Shown: positions 1-8,787, counted from the first letter of the stretch. The stretch: 16,432 nt of DNA from an uncultured beta proteobacterium (GCA_903885415.1 CAISIP010000339.1:1-16432), one strand, 5' to 3'. Notes: a model not told the origin generated them from the letters alone. Numbers and translations are program-made.

Positions 1-628
1 AGCCGCCGGTGCTGACGCCGCCGGTTTGCATATGCACCAGCACTTGGTTCAAGTGCCGGTAGCGCAGATCTCCCGGCCCGAATGCCCGCGCAACCCATTC
101 ATAGTCTCCCGCAATCCGGTAATCGATTTTGAATCCTCCCGCGCGTTCGAACAAACTGCGCGCCACAAACATCGCCGGATGCGCCGGCATCCAACCCCAA
201 CCCAGGCTTTTTGGGCTGAAGCGCCTAGAACGGTAACGCCGAAGCGGATAGGCCGCCCTCTTGGCGTCGAAGAACAGCACGTCGCCCAAAACGGCGTCCA
301 GTTCCGGTTCATTGACCATGGCCTGTGCGACCTGGGCGAGAACCGTGTCGGATGCGTAGGTGTCGTCCGAGTTCAAAAAGGCAACGATATCGCCGGTCGC
401 GAGGGCCACCCCCTTGTTCATCGCATCGTAAATACCGCGGTCCGGTTCGGACAGCAGCGTAGTCACCCGGCTTCCATGCTGGCGCACCAGCGCGCAGGTG
501 GCGTCGTGGGAGCCACCATCGATGACGATATGCTCCATATCCGGGTGGGTTTGACCCCCGACCGACTGCACGCAATCCACAATATGCGCCGCGCTGTTGT
601 AGGCGACGGTGATCACCGATATTTTCAA
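1..628 (-). CDS. Family 2 glycosyltransferase (WcaA-like), 3' end cut by window edge
   Basis: The reverse strand reads from a TTG codon as a GT-A fold glycosyltransferase that adds a sugar from a nucleotide-sugar donor to a growing surface glycan. Visible motifs are VITVAYNS (residues 5-12), the nucleotide-binding region IDGGSHDAT (36-44), SEPDRGIYDAMNKG (60-73) and the metal/donor site FLNSDD (84-89). About 209 codons are present and the reading frame is still open at base 1, so the C-terminus is missing. TTG at 626-628 is the only start available after the stop of the upstream gene in the same frame; a GGGGGA run lies 4 bases upstream of it as a possible ribosome site. It follows the GT4 gene by 30 bases and is probably cotranscribed with it. 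Family is confident; donor and acceptor sugars cannot be told. Confidence 0.85.
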   Translation of the reverse strand, partial: MKISVITVAYNSAAHIVDCVQSVGGQTHPDMEHIVIDGGSHDATCALVRQHGSRVTTLLSEPDRGIYDAMNKGVALATGDIVAFLNSDDTYASDTVLAQVAQAMVNEPELDAVLGDVLFFDAKRAAYPLRRYRSRRFSPKSLGWGWMPAHPAMFVARSLFERAGGFKIDYRIAGDYEWVARAFGPGDLRYRHLNQVLVHMQTGGVSTGG

Positions 629-658
629 ATTTCCCCCGTGGCAGGTCGCCGTCTCATT

Positions 659-1693
659 TCAGGCCAAGCTCCGGTAAACATCCAAGGTCTGGCTATGCGT
701 GTGCGCCCAGGAGTAGCCGCTCGCAACCGCCAGTCCCTGGCTGACCAGGCTGCTGCGCGCCGTCGAAGTCGCGGCGTGCGCAATTGCGTCGGCTACCCGC
801 CTTGGATCCGGCTCGGCCACGATAGTCAGCGCCTGTGCGCCGACCTCTTTGACCGCCGCACAATCCATACTCACGACCGGACAGCCCGCGCGCATGGCCT
901 CCACCACAGGGATGCCGAAACCTTCGTAACTCGACAAATAGGCCAGGCAAAGGGCCCGGTTATAGAGTTCATTGAGCGCCTGGTCGCTTACAAAGCCCAG
1001 GTGCCTGACGCGATTGCGTATACCCGCATCGACTCCAGCCAGCTCAGCGCTGCGCAACGCCCCGCCGCCCACACAGTGCAACTCTAAGCCCGGCAAGAAC
1101 GCCATTGCCTGCAACGCCAGTCGGAAGTTTTTGTACCCGCCGCGCTCACCGATAAAAAGCACATAGGGACGGGGCGCCGGACTTGTCTCAATGGGAAAAA
1201 ATGTATCGGCAACGCCATTGTGAATAACATGCACCGTCTGTCCGGACCGCAAGCCCACCCAATGCAGCAGGTCTTGTCGTGTCGACTCGGAGATGCAGAT
1301 GAGAAACTGCGCTGCGCGTATCGCCGCGTGCTTTTGCCTCAGATGAACCCACCGCCTTGGCCCGCTGCTGTAGCGTTCGTAAATAAAGTCATGCACTGTC
1401 ACGACGGTTGGCACGCCAGGATCCGATGGCAAGCGGTAGTAACTGGAGTGAAACACCGAGGCAGCTTGCGGCAATCGGCAAGCTCGGTATCGCTCCAGAA
1501 ACCGGGCTGCACGGCCCAATACCGTCGTACTCGTCCCCAATCCGGTGGGCTGCTGCCGGGTGGGGATCTCAAGCGTCAGCGTGGCGCGCTCACGCTGCAG
1601 CTGCAGACAGTGCAGCAACTGATGAAAATAGACGCTGATGCCCCCACGCTGCTGAAGGGAAAAGATGATTCCGTCGATGCAGATTTCACCCAC
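659..1693 (-). CDS. Family 4 (GT-B) glycosyltransferase
   Basis: This 344-residue protein is a retaining GT-B glycosyltransferase of the GT4/RfaB type, a cytoplasmic enzyme that extends a lipid-linked polysaccharide unit. The N-terminal acceptor half carries the glycine loop RGGISVYF (16-23) and VTVHDF (98-103). The C-terminal donor half carries HNG (158-160), FIGERGGYKNF (180-190) and the family signature YEGFGIPVVEAM (256-267), in which E257 and E265 form the E-x7-E pair that binds the donor nucleotide-sugar. Length is normal for GT4. The start is GTG (1691-1693), the only start codon after an in-frame stop, 2 bases after the TAG of the methyltransferase, implying translational coupling. 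The sugar specificity is not evident; mannosyl- or rhamnosyl-type transfer would be a guess. Confidence 0.9.
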   Translation of the reverse strand: MGEICIDGIIFSLQQRGGISVYFHQLLHCLQLQRERATLTLEIPTRQQPTGLGTSTTVLGRAARFLERYRACRLPQAASVFHSSYYRLPSDPGVPTVVTVHDFIYERYSSGPRRWVHLRQKHAAIRAAQFLICISESTRQDLLHWVGLRSGQTVHVIHNGVADTFFPIETSPAPRPYVLFIGERGGYKNFRLALQAMAFLPGLELHCVGGGALRSAELAGVDAGIRNRVRHLGFVSDQALNELYNRALCLAYLSSYEGFGIPVVEAMRAGCPVVSMDCAAVKEVGAQALTIVAEPDPRRVADAIAHAATSTARSSLVSQGLAVASGYSWAHTHSQTLDVYRSLA

Positions 1694-1695
1694 GC

Positions 1696-2487
1696 CTACT
1701 CTAACGCCTTCAACATCGAGGTCTGATCATCAATGGTCTTGGACCCCAGCTTGCGCCTTGTCCACCAGGGTGAGGCGAGGCAGACCCAGCGGTTGGTGAC
1801 AATACCCAAGATGCGCTCATCCACCAATTTTCGTGACAGGATATGAATGCCATTCGCACTGGAAAACCCTAGGCCAAGTCGCCGCCCAAGGGCCTCCAGC
1901 GATCGCCTCTGGAAGAATCCAATATGTTGTCCGGTTGCGAAAGCGTAGTACCACCACGCGTGCGGATCCGGCACCGCGCCCTCATACAACTGGGTAGAGA
2001 ACACCAAGGTGTCGGACCCCGCCGCTGCCAGGGTTTCTTCGACAAATTTCACCGGATCGGTCAAATGCTCAATGACTTCCATTGCCGTCACCGCTTGGCA
2101 CTGGCCCAAATCCTTGACGTACTCATACCCCCTGGCCATCAGGTTGCTGCTGTATTTGTCAGCCCAGTAGAAGTCAAACCCGAAGTCCCGCATCAGGCGC
2201 GTCAACATACCGTAACCACCAGCCGCATCCAGGTAACGGCCTGCCCCCCGCTCACCAGCAACCCAATAAAGAACCCCCGCCAGTTGGCATGCGAGCAGAC
2301 CATTTCGCATGACCAGGCCGGTGTCGGCCATCGCGATAGCCTCTGCGTAGGCCTCCGCCAGCCAGTGGGGGTCGCGGGCCCGAAGAAAACCGCAGCCGTC
2401 GCACACCTCGTACTGTGCCTCGTATTTATGCAGCACCTTGGCCTTAAAGCAAGCGGAGAGCCGTCCGGAGCAAATAGGACAGCTCAT
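1696..2487 (-). CDS. SAM-dependent methyltransferase with N-terminal zinc ribbon
   Basis: A 263-residue class I methyltransferase. Residues 3-32 form a four-cysteine zinc ribbon (C3, C6, C29, C32: CPIC and CDGC). The SAM-binding motif I is YLDAAGGYG (85-93), slightly divergent from the usual DxGxGxG, with an acidic residue ending the second strand at D110 and motif AMEVIEHL (135-142). The pattern resembles Methyltransf_23-type proteins found in sugar and polysaccharide clusters, where they methylate sugars or modify the glycan; the acceptor here is unknown. The frame stays open upstream, but ATG at 2485-2487 gives the MSCPIC start typical of such ribbons and overlaps the upstream stop as ATGA, so I chose it over a longer N-terminus that would lie inside the glycosyltransferase gene. 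Confidence 0.85.
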   Translation of the reverse strand: MSCPICSGRLSACFKAKVLHKYEAQYEVCDGCGFLRARDPHWLAEAYAEAIAMADTGLVMRNGLLACQLAGVLYWVAGERGAGRYLDAAGGYGMLTRLMRDFGFDFYWADKYSSNLMARGYEYVKDLGQCQAVTAMEVIEHLTDPVKFVEETLAAAGSDTLVFSTQLYEGAVPDPHAWWYYAFATGQHIGFFQRRSLEALGRRLGLGFSSANGIHILSRKLVDERILGIVTNRWVCLASPWWTRRKLGSKTIDDQTSMLKALE

Positions 2488-3431
2488 GCAAGCACGCGCT
2501 TTATTTTTTGACTGAGGATCCGTGGCCACCCCTTCACTCTTCCGTAGATGCGCCGCCACAAAGGCTGAAAACATCTTTTGGCACTGACGCGATCTGCCCT
2601 GGTATTCCGCAATAGGCCGACCGGGTGCTGCAATGGAAAGCCCATTGGCATCGTTGGCAAATCGGCAAGTTCTGTGAGGCTGTTTGTATGTGTCGCATCC
2701 GGCCTGAATCCGATATTGCTCACCAGATTCACCGTAGGCATCACGCTCAAACGGCCCTGCAACCAATTCGCGAAAACCCACTGATAGTCCCAAGTGTCAA
2801 CCTCTCCCCGGTGCACTCGGGAAAATATTTTTCCCCAATAACGGGCCGGCCCTGAACCGCCCAACATGTCGGCCAATTGGCCTGTATCACGTACCCTTGG
2901 CCATTGGGCCATGCCGACGTCATAACTCTCGACCCAGCGGTCCTTCCAACTCGCCCATCCCCAAATATGGCAGTACTTGGAAAAATAATAACTATCAGCG
3001 CCAGGTATTGGATCCGTTTGGAAGTTGTCTCCGCTGATCATCCCAACTCGCAGGTCCGCTCGGTAGCGCTCCAGCATTTCTTCACAAAAACGGAAAAAGC
3101 TCGGTTCAGGTAGGCAGTCATCCTCAAGAATAATCGCTTCGTCGACCTGACTAAAAACCCAATCAATACCACTCGACACCCGCTTCTTGCAGCCCAGGTT
3201 GACATCTGAAAAGTTGGTCTGAACCGTACACGGCCAATCAACGCGTTGGACGATTTCCCGAGCCTTCGCCACCTGCTCCATCTCACCCTGCCGGTCGCCT
3301 CTGGGACCATCGCCAATCACCAATAGTCTGGGTGGTTTGGCTTTAGCGATCTCAGCGAAAACGCGCGCGGTGGTATCTGGCCGATTGAATATGATGAGCA
3401 CCACCGCGGTGCGAAGGCCGAAATCAGGCAT
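2484..3431 (-). CDS. HlpA-like / family 2-type glycosyltransferase
   Basis: A 315-residue GT-A type glycosyltransferase related to proteins often labelled hemolytic protein HlpA-like. Visible features are the N-terminal strand [13 protein letters not shown] (9-21), VIGDGPRG (38-45), the conserved patch [16 protein letters not shown] (78-93) and the donor/metal motif ILEDDCLP (101-108), whose E103-D104-D105 takes the role of the DxD motif. ISGDNF (132-137) and [15 protein letters not shown] (148-162) are also characteristic. It should transfer a sugar to the polysaccharide repeat unit in the cytoplasm. The HlpA name is historical and does not show haemolytic activity. The ATG start overlaps the decarboxylase stop by 8 bases and the gene's own stop overlaps the next start by 4. 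Base composition is clearly AT-richer than the flanks. Confidence 0.82.
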   Translation of the reverse strand: MPDFGLRTAVVLIIFNRPDTTARVFAEIAKAKPPRLLVIGDGPRGDRQGEMEQVAKAREIVQRVDWPCTVQTNFSDVNLGCKKRVSSGIDWVFSQVDEAIILEDDCLPEPSFFRFCEEMLERYRADLRVGMISGDNFQTDPIPGADSYYFSKYCHIWGWASWKDRWVESYDVGMAQWPRVRDTGQLADMLGGSGPARYWGKIFSRVHRGEVDTWDYQWVFANWLQGRLSVMPTVNLVSNIGFRPDATHTNSLTELADLPTMPMGFPLQHPVGLLRNTRADRVSAKRCFQPLWRRIYGRVKGWPRILSQKIKRVLA

Positions 3432-4362
3432 TCAACAAATCGCGAAAATAGGAAACCGTCCGCTTTAAGCCGTCCTCGAGGCACACCTTCGGCTCCCAGC
3501 CCAATCTTGCCTTGGCCAGACTGATGTCCGGTTGCCGCTGCCTCGGGTCATCGGCAGGCAACGGATGGAATACCAATTTCGACTTACCGCCGACCAACTG
3601 CAGCACATGTTCCGCCAGTTGCAGCATCGTGAATTCGACCGGATTTCCCATATTCACTGGGCCGGTGAAGTCCGAGGGACTACGCATGAAAAGAATCATG
3701 CCTTCAACCAAATCGTCAACATAGCAAAAACTGCGCGTCTGCTGACCTGTTCCATATATAGTGATGTCTTCGCCCTTGATGGCTTGGACAATAAAGTTGC
3801 TGACTACGCGGCCGTCTTGCGGATGCATTCGGGGTCCATACGTGTTGAAAATTCGCATGACCTTGATCTGCAGCTGGTGCTGGCGATGGTAATCAAAGAA
3901 GAGCGTTTCTGCACAGCGCTTTCCTTCATCGTAGCAACTGCGGATACCGATTGGGTTCACCCTTCCCCAGTAGCCTTCAGTCTGCGGGTGAACTTCCGGA
4001 TCGCCATACACCTCACTGGTCGAAGCCTGTAGTATGCGCGCCCCGGTTCGTTTGGCCAAACCAAGCATATTAATGGCGCCGTGGACGCTGGTCTTGGTTG
4101 TTTGCACCGGGTCATGCTGGTAATGTACCGGCGAAGCCGGGCAGGCCAGATTGAATATCCGGTCCACCTCCACATATAGCGGAAATGTCACGTCGTGTCG
4201 CATTAATTCACAATTCGGCTTGTCCATCAAGTGCGCCAGGTTGCGCTTGCTGCCGGTGAAGAAGTTGTCCACGCACAGCACATCTTCGCCCAGGGCCGTT
4301 AGCCTATCGCACAGGTGCGAGCCAAGAAACCCGGCGCCGCCGGTGATCAAATTACGCTGCAT
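3424..4362 (-). CDS. UDP-glucuronate decarboxylase (UDP-xylose synthase)
   Basis: A 312-residue extended short-chain dehydrogenase that oxidises and decarboxylates UDP-glucuronate to UDP-xylose with bound NAD. The Rossmann motif is [10 protein letters not shown] (7-16). The catalytic set is visible as STSEVYG (114-120, with T115 and E117) and YDEGKR (144-149, with Y144 and K148). [18 protein letters not shown] (71-88) is a hallmark of the UXS group and separates it from UDP-glucose 4-epimerases. The frame extends to a GTG at 4419 that overlaps the upstream stop (GTGA), and another ATG lies at 4401. I prefer ATG 4360-4362 because it puts MQRNLITGG directly at the fold's first strand, as in the family, with AAGGGAG just upstream. 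Product inferred: a xylose donor for the neighbouring transferases. Confidence 0.92.
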   Translation of the reverse strand: MQRNLITGGAGFLGSHLCDRLTALGEDVLCVDNFFTGSKRNLAHLMDKPNCELMRHDVTFPLYVEVDRIFNLACPASPVHYQHDPVQTTKTSVHGAINMLGLAKRTGARILQASTSEVYGDPEVHPQTEGYWGRVNPIGIRSCYDEGKRCAETLFFDYHRQHQLQIKVMRIFNTYGPRMHPQDGRVVSNFIVQAIKGEDITIYGTGQQTRSFCYVDDLVEGMILFMRSPSDFTGPVNMGNPVEFTMLQLAEHVLQLVGGKSKLVFHPLPADDPRQRQPDISLAKARLGWEPKVCLEDGLKRTVSYFRDLLNA

Positions 4363-4415
4363 AGCTCCCTTTCTGTGATTGTTCCCACCATCATTTCCCA
4401 TACGATCGTGCCCTT

Positions 4416-5153
4416 TCACGGGGCGGGCATGTCGTCGGGGTTTGCGCTTGCATTGTCAATCCAGGCAAGAGACGCCAGCGGGCGCGTGTAGGCCAGCTTA
4501 CCCGCGAGATGCGGGTTGATGAAGATACTGGTAGTGGACGTGTAGCGGTTGATGGGGCCGAATCCATGAAAATCAACCTGCAACCAGTCCAACGAGTCGC
4601 GCAGCTTTTGAATGGTCTTAGGGTACCAGTCTGAATTGTCGAAAATAAGCATCATGGCCGCCGACGGACCATCACGACAGGCCAGCACGAAGGCATCGGC
4701 GCAGCGCGAGCGGTGTACACCGTCGATTACGACAACCTGCGCTTCGCGCAGTCCCGACTGCTGCACATAAGCCTGCTCGGTGCGCTCCAGGCGGTAATGC
4801 AAACCCGGCTTGCCGGCGGCCTGCAAGGAAATTCTTGCGTGCCACACAGGGTCATTTTCGATGGACGTGACCTCGCGACAGCGGCCGAGCCACCACAGAC
4901 TCGAATTCCCGCTACCATATTCCAGTACCCGCATGCCGGAAAAATCGATGTGCGAAAGGTACTCAATCGCCGGGTAGGTGTACCAGGGGATCGGTCGTCC
5001 ATAGGCGTCGACGCAACTCCACTCGCGCATGGTCCTGAACTGCCCATAACGCCCGGCCAGGGTCAGCGAGTTGGCGCATTGCTTAAGAAACGCCCGGGCC
5101 AGCGTACTCGCGCGCTGCGCGAATCTTTCAAGTCGGTGTTGCAATGAAGGCAT
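4416..5153 (-). CDS. Class I SAM-dependent methyltransferase
   Basis: A 245-residue protein with a Rossmann-type SAM fold. Motif I is [13 protein letters not shown] (77-89), followed by the acidic end of the second strand at SIEND (97-101), a VVIDGVHR segment (141-148) and [11 protein letters not shown] (168-178). It resembles methyltransferases that sit in exopolysaccharide and O-antigen loci, so a glycan or sugar hydroxyl is the likely acceptor, but this is inference from context. Two starts are possible: TTG at 5174 and ATG at 5153, seven codons apart. Neither has a clear ribosome site; I chose the ATG. The gene lies 43 bases after the flippase stop, and its own stop TGA overlaps a possible GTG start of the decarboxylase frame. 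Confidence 0.75.
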   Translation of the reverse strand: MPSLQHRLERFAQRASTLARAFLKQCANSLTLAGRYGQFRTMREWSCVDAYGRPIPWYTYPAIEYLSHIDFSGMRVLEYGSGNSSLWWLGRCREVTSIENDPVWHARISLQAAGKPGLHYRLERTEQAYVQQSGLREAQVVVIDGVHRSRCADAFVLACRDGPSAAMMLIFDNSDWYPKTIQKLRDSLDWLQVDFHGFGPINRYTSTTSIFINPHLAGKLAYTRPLASLAWIDNASANPDDMPAP

Positions 5154-5196
5154 GGGAATTGTCTGGGTCGCCAAAAATTAGGTGGGGTACAACCGG

Positions 5197-6522
5197 TCAA
5201 AGCATTCCAAGTGACAGCGCCTTCAATTTCATGAAGAAGATAACGCGGGTCTTGCGGCTCAAGAGGTCCGAACAGAACGCCGCAACAACCTGGCTGACCA
5301 GCGTCGCAACGGCAGCCCCTTGCGCGCCGTATTTCGGTATCAACAAAAAATTCAGGGCAATATTGACCAGCGCGCCCAATGCAGTCCGATAGAAGCTGAG
5401 AAGCTGCAGATTCTCGCTCAACAACCAGTTGCTGCTGGCCACCCCCAAAAAAACAAAAACACCGGCCCAGATATTGATGGCCAACACGGAACCCGCCTGG
5501 CGGTACTCCGACCCATAAAGGGTGGTGACGATCCAACCGGAGCAGAAGCTCATCGGCACGGCAATCACGATGGCACTGAAGGCCATCAGATTAAACAGGG
5601 TCTGGAGACGTCGGTAATAAAGCGCCTCGCTATGCTTTCTTGCCTCAATCGCCGAGGGAAACACCGACGATGCGATCATGACCGGGATGAAGTACCAAAT
5701 TTCACTGAGGCGCACGGCCGCGGAATAAGTGCCGACCTCCTTGTCACCCAGCATTTCCCCCAGCATGATCTGGTCGATTCGCATGTAGACCATGATCGCC
5801 AGACCGGACAGCATCAGCGGCCAACTGTCCTTCAGCAGCGTGGTGGCACGGGCGATTTGGGGCTTCCAGGCACGCATCCGGTGGCCGCGTGCGCGATAGA
5901 TGACCAACAGACCTGCAGCGACCAGCGCCGCCTCTGCAAAACCCGCCCAGACAAAGGCCATCAGGGGCGCCCGCCAGGCGACCATCGCCAGCTTGACGCC
6001 AGCCAACACCAGGAAGGCCCCATTTTCGACCCAGACACTGTGGCGCGACTGCACCTGCGATTCGAACCAGAATTTCACGACCTCACTGAACTTGCACAGC
6101 ATGCCCAAGCCAAGAACAGCCACCATGCTCAGGGTGAGCGCATCATCTGGCCGCAGCCAGCAGACAACGCCGAGCATCAAAGCCACGGCGACCGGGCTTG
6201 CCAGCAACAGCAAAACCATGGCTGTTCCCAGGGTAGCGTTGGCTCCGGCGGGTTCCCGCACAAGGTCACGCACCACGATGCCATTAAGGCCCAAGCCGGC
6301 GGCGACGCCGAATAGGCCAGCAAGGGCAACGGCATAGTTCCACTGCCCGAACTGCTCGGGGCCCAAGTAGCGAGCAACCCAGATCGCAACCAGCAGCCCC
6401 CCTCCCATTCGCAGAACCTTGTCAACAAACAACCAGCCAATATTGGCCAGGATCGCCGCAAGGACCGGCTGGCTCGCAAGCCTTTGGCGCAGGGTTGTCG
6501 GTAGCAGGCGAAAGGGTTTCAA
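5197..6522 (-). CDS. Wzx-type polysaccharide flippase
   Basis: A 441-residue, strongly hydrophobic inner-membrane protein of the MOP (MATE/MVF/PST) superfamily, with roughly 12 membrane segments. It should flip the undecaprenyl-linked repeat unit from the cytoplasmic to the periplasmic face. Signature regions are the first helix ANIGWLFVDKVLRMGGG (26-42), VARYLGPEQFGQWNYA (49-64), and SWPLMLSGLAIMVYMRIDQI (233-252) at the start of the second half; the charged pattern MRIDQIMLG is typical of Wzx proteins. Start is uncertain: the frame is open for about 90 bases upstream but has no ATG, GTG or TTG before TTG 6520-6522, and no ribosome site is visible there. TTG still gives a normal N-terminus of about 25 residues before helix 1. 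It is the first gene of the polysaccharide run seen here. Confidence 0.88.
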   Translation of the reverse strand: MKPFRLLPTTLRQRLASQPVLAAILANIGWLFVDKVLRMGGGLLVAIWVARYLGPEQFGQWNYAVALAGLFGVAAGLGLNGIVVRDLVREPAGANATLGTAMVLLLLASPVAVALMLGVVCWLRPDDALTLSMVAVLGLGMLCKFSEVVKFWFESQVQSRHSVWVENGAFLVLAGVKLAMVAWRAPLMAFVWAGFAEAALVAAGLLVIYRARGHRMRAWKPQIARATTLLKDSWPLMLSGLAIMVYMRIDQIMLGEMLGDKEVGTYSAAVRLSEIWYFIPVMIASSVFPSAIEARKHSEALYYRRLQTLFNLMAFSAIVIAVPMSFCSGWIVTTLYGSEYRQAGSVLAINIWAGVFVFLGVASSNWLLSENLQLLSFYRTALGALVNIALNFLLIPKYGAQGAAVATLVSQVVAAFCSDLLSRKTRVIFFMKLKALSLGML

Positions 6523-6640
6523 TGGTGTGGCGGGTGGACGAGCATGGTGGACCAGGTCACGGACTGCGCGCCTGACCGTCCAAAGCCTCCGACCAGCGAC
6601 GCACAGCCGCTATTGTCGTTCCCTTGCACAGGGCCTTTCG

Positions 6641-6670
6641 CATCCCGCCGGAATGCCTTCCGGTGGGATG
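6641..6670 (-). terminator. Stem-loop just after the acyl-CoA reductase stop
   Basis: Two 13-base arms (6641-6653 and 6658-6670) pair around a 4-base loop. Six base pairs, one mismatch and six base pairs form on the minus-strand RNA; on the plus strand the odd pair is a G-U wobble. The stem starts 2 bases after the TAG of the reductase gene. There is no T-run after it on either strand, so it is not a canonical intrinsic terminator. It may mark a processed 3' end or separate the lipid gene from the flippase gene. Confidence 0.45.
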
Positions 6671-6672
6671 GC

Positions 6673-8664
6673 CTAGAAGTGAATACCCCGCATGAGATGC
6701 TGCATCGCCAGCGCCTCCGCCGACAGCGACTTGGCCTCGCCGACCCTGGCCGCGCCACCGGCAGCACCAGAGTCCGGAAACATCCGAAAGCTGGTATTCA
6801 TGAGAATCTGGGCCAATCGCGGCAGCACAGCGTGTAGCAGTTGACCCGCCAAGCCTAGCCGGGTGGCGACCCGAACCGGTTTGAAAATGCAGGCGTGGGC
6901 GACCAAGTCGGCCGCCTCTTCTGGCGACAGCGTTGGAACATTGCGGTAAAGCTCCGTGGGCGCGATCATCGGGGTCCGCACCAGCGGCATACTGATGGTG
7001 GTGAACGACACGCCCTGGTCCGCAAACTCACTTGCGGCGCAGCGACTCCATGCCTCCAAAGCGGCCTTGGACGCCACGTAAGCGGAAAAGCGCGGCGCGT
7101 TGGTCAGCACGCCGATCGAGCTGATATTGACCACATGGCCGCGCCCTCGGGCAACCATCGCCGGCAGCAACCCGATGGTGACGCGCAGGCAGCCAAAATA
7201 GTTCAGCTGCATCGTCCTTTCATAATCATGAAACCGGTCGTAGCTAGACTCGATGGCCCTGCGTATGGAACGGCCTGCATTGTTGACGAGAAAGTCGACG
7301 CCGCCGTACTGCTCATTGATGCATCGGGTGAGTCGGTCGCAGTCGTCCATATTCGCAAGATCGGCACAATATGCGATAAAGGAATGCCCTCTGCATCTGG
7401 CTTCCTGACAGGCTTCCTCCAACCGGTCGGCGCTACGGGCACAAATGAGGGTCGTCGCACCCGCTTCGGCAAACTTGTGCGCGCTGGCAAGGCCTATGCC
7501 TGACGAGCCTCCCGTGATCAGCACCACCTTACCGCCAACGGCTCCGCGCAGGGAGCGGTCTATCTGCAGTTCCGGGTCAAGGTGACGCTCCCAGTAGTCC
7601 CACAGGCGCCATGCGTAGTCTCGCAAATTGGGGCAGGCGATGCCCGATCCCTTGAGCGCCACCAGGGTCTCGCGGCAATCAAAGCGTGTGGGGTAGTTGA
7701 GAAGGCCCAAGACTTCAGCCGGAACGGCGAGGTCCTTCATCACTGCATTGCGCAACCTGCGCACCGGCGCCAGCGCCATCAAGCCTCTGGTGATGCTATT
7801 TGGAATGAAGCCAAACAGCGCCGCATTGACAAACAGGCCCATCCTCGGCGCATGCGCTGCCTGGCTGAAGATGTCGAGTACTTCGCCGATGCGGTATCCA
7901 ACCGGGTCCACCAGTTGGTAGCACTTTCCGGCACTGGTCGGCTGGTGGCTGATGTGAACCAGCGCGCGAACAACAAAATCGACCGGGACGATGTTGATGC
8001 GCCCGCCCTCCAGTCCCACCGCCGGCAGCCAGGGCGGCAGCCATTGGCGCATACGCTGTATCAGCTTGAAAAAATAGTAGGGGCCGTCGACCTTGTCCAT
8101 TTCGCCGCTGCTGCTGTCACCAACGACCATGGCCGGGCGATAAACCGTCCACCACATTGCGGACTGCTGCCGTACGATCTTTTCGCTTTCATGCTTGGTC
8201 CTGAAATAGGGGAGCTCGCAAGGTCCTGCCTCTTCAAACATGTCCTCGCGGAAGACCCCGTTGTAGAGCCCGGCTGCGGCGATCGAACTGAGGTGGTGAA
8301 ATCGGCTGGCGGCGATCGCGTGTGCGAGTCCCACCGCGTTGCGCGTCCCGTCAATGTTGGCAAGCACCTGGTCCGCTTCGTCGGCGCCAAAGTCATAAAT
8401 GGCCGCCAAATGGTAGAAATGGTCGATCTGCCCGCGCAGGGTTTGGACCACCTCGGGTGCCAGCCCGAGGTCCTTGAGATGGATATCGCCCGCGATGGGA
8501 AAGGCACGCAGCGCGCCTGATCCCCAGAACGCGCGCAGCGCAGCGCTCTTGCTCTCGCTTGCAGGCCGCATGAGGTAATGCACCACCGCGCCTTTGCGAC
8601 GCAGCAGCGCCCGGACCAGGCGCTTGCCGATGAATCCGCTGGCGCCGGTCACGAAATAGTGCAT
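6673..8664 (-). CDS. Two-domain fatty acyl-CoA reductase (alcohol-forming, Marinobacter type)
   Basis: A 663-residue fusion of two short-chain dehydrogenase folds. The N-terminal extended-SDR domain (about 1-370) has GASGFIG (7-13) and Y153-x3-K157 in LPYFRTKHESEK. The C-terminal classical SDR domain (about 378-663) has TGGSSGIG (384-391), NNAG (461-464), NISS (513-516) and Y529-x3-K533. Length, order and patches such as FREDMFEEA, GEMDKVDGPYYFFK, ERTMQLNYFG and NISSIGVLTNAPRFSAYV match, from memory, the Marinobacter fatty acyl-CoA reductase of about 660 residues that reduces acyl-CoA through the aldehyde to fatty alcohol with NADPH. The frame extends to 8796, but ATG 8662-8664 begins directly at the first strand and has GGAAGG (8673-8678) 8 bases upstream. 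It lies divergent to the phasin and near a wax synthase, so a role in wax ester formation is inferred. Confidence 0.92.
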   Translation of the reverse strand: MHYFVTGASGFIGKRLVRALLRRKGAVVHYLMRPASESKSAALRAFWGSGALRAFPIAGDIHLKDLGLAPEVVQTLRGQIDHFYHLAAIYDFGADEADQVLANIDGTRNAVGLAHAIAASRFHHLSSIAAAGLYNGVFREDMFEEAGPCELPYFRTKHESEKIVRQQSAMWWTVYRPAMVVGDSSSGEMDKVDGPYYFFKLIQRMRQWLPPWLPAVGLEGGRINIVPVDFVVRALVHISHQPTSAGKCYQLVDPVGYRIGEVLDIFSQAAHAPRMGLFVNAALFGFIPNSITRGLMALAPVRRLRNAVMKDLAVPAEVLGLLNYPTRFDCRETLVALKGSGIACPNLRDYAWRLWDYWERHLDPELQIDRSLRGAVGGKVVLITGGSSGIGLASAHKFAEAGATTLICARSADRLEEACQEARCRGHSFIAYCADLANMDDCDRLTRCINEQYGGVDFLVNNAGRSIRRAIESSYDRFHDYERTMQLNYFGCLRVTIGLLPAMVARGRGHVVNISSIGVLTNAPRFSAYVASKAALEAWSRCAASEFADQGVSFTTISMPLVRTPMIAPTELYRNVPTLSPEEAADLVAHACIFKPVRVATRLGLAGQLLHAVLPRLAQILMNTSFRMFPDSGAAGGAARVGEAKSLSAEALAMQHLMRGIHF

Positions 8665-8672
8665 GGCAATAG

Positions 8673-8678
8673 CCTTCC
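8673..8678 (-). promoter_or_regulatory. Ribosome binding site that fixes the reductase start
   Basis: GGAAGG on the minus strand lies 8 bases before ATG 8662-8664. It supports this start over the GTG 132 bases further upstream, which would add 44 residues not expected in the family. Confidence 0.65.
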
Positions 8679-8787
8679 GTAGGCTGCCGCCAGGATGATC
8701 TGGGCATACAGCATCACATGCCGCAGACAGGGACGCAGCGGAAACGCCGACAGCATGGTGGACTTTTAGTGATACACATCTACGCGA

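Noticed and set aside
26..1087. Long plus-strand open frame opposite the two glycosyltransferase genes
   Set aside because: It lies antisense to clear GT2 and GT4 genes, crosses the gap between them, and its translation shows no recognisable domain; a GC-driven shadow.
5320..6315. 331-codon plus-strand open frame opposite the flippase
   Set aside because: The translation is Gln/His/Arg-rich without domains, the usual antisense image of a hydrophobic membrane protein in high-GC DNA.
6519..6545. Eight-codon micro-frame (MLVHPPHH) whose stop overlaps the flippase TTG start
   Set aside because: It could couple translation to the TTG, but it has no ribosome site and such short frames are frequent by chance.
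7582..8520. 312-codon plus-strand open frame inside the reductase gene
   Set aside because: The minus strand encodes a motif-complete reductase here; the antisense protein has no family resemblance.
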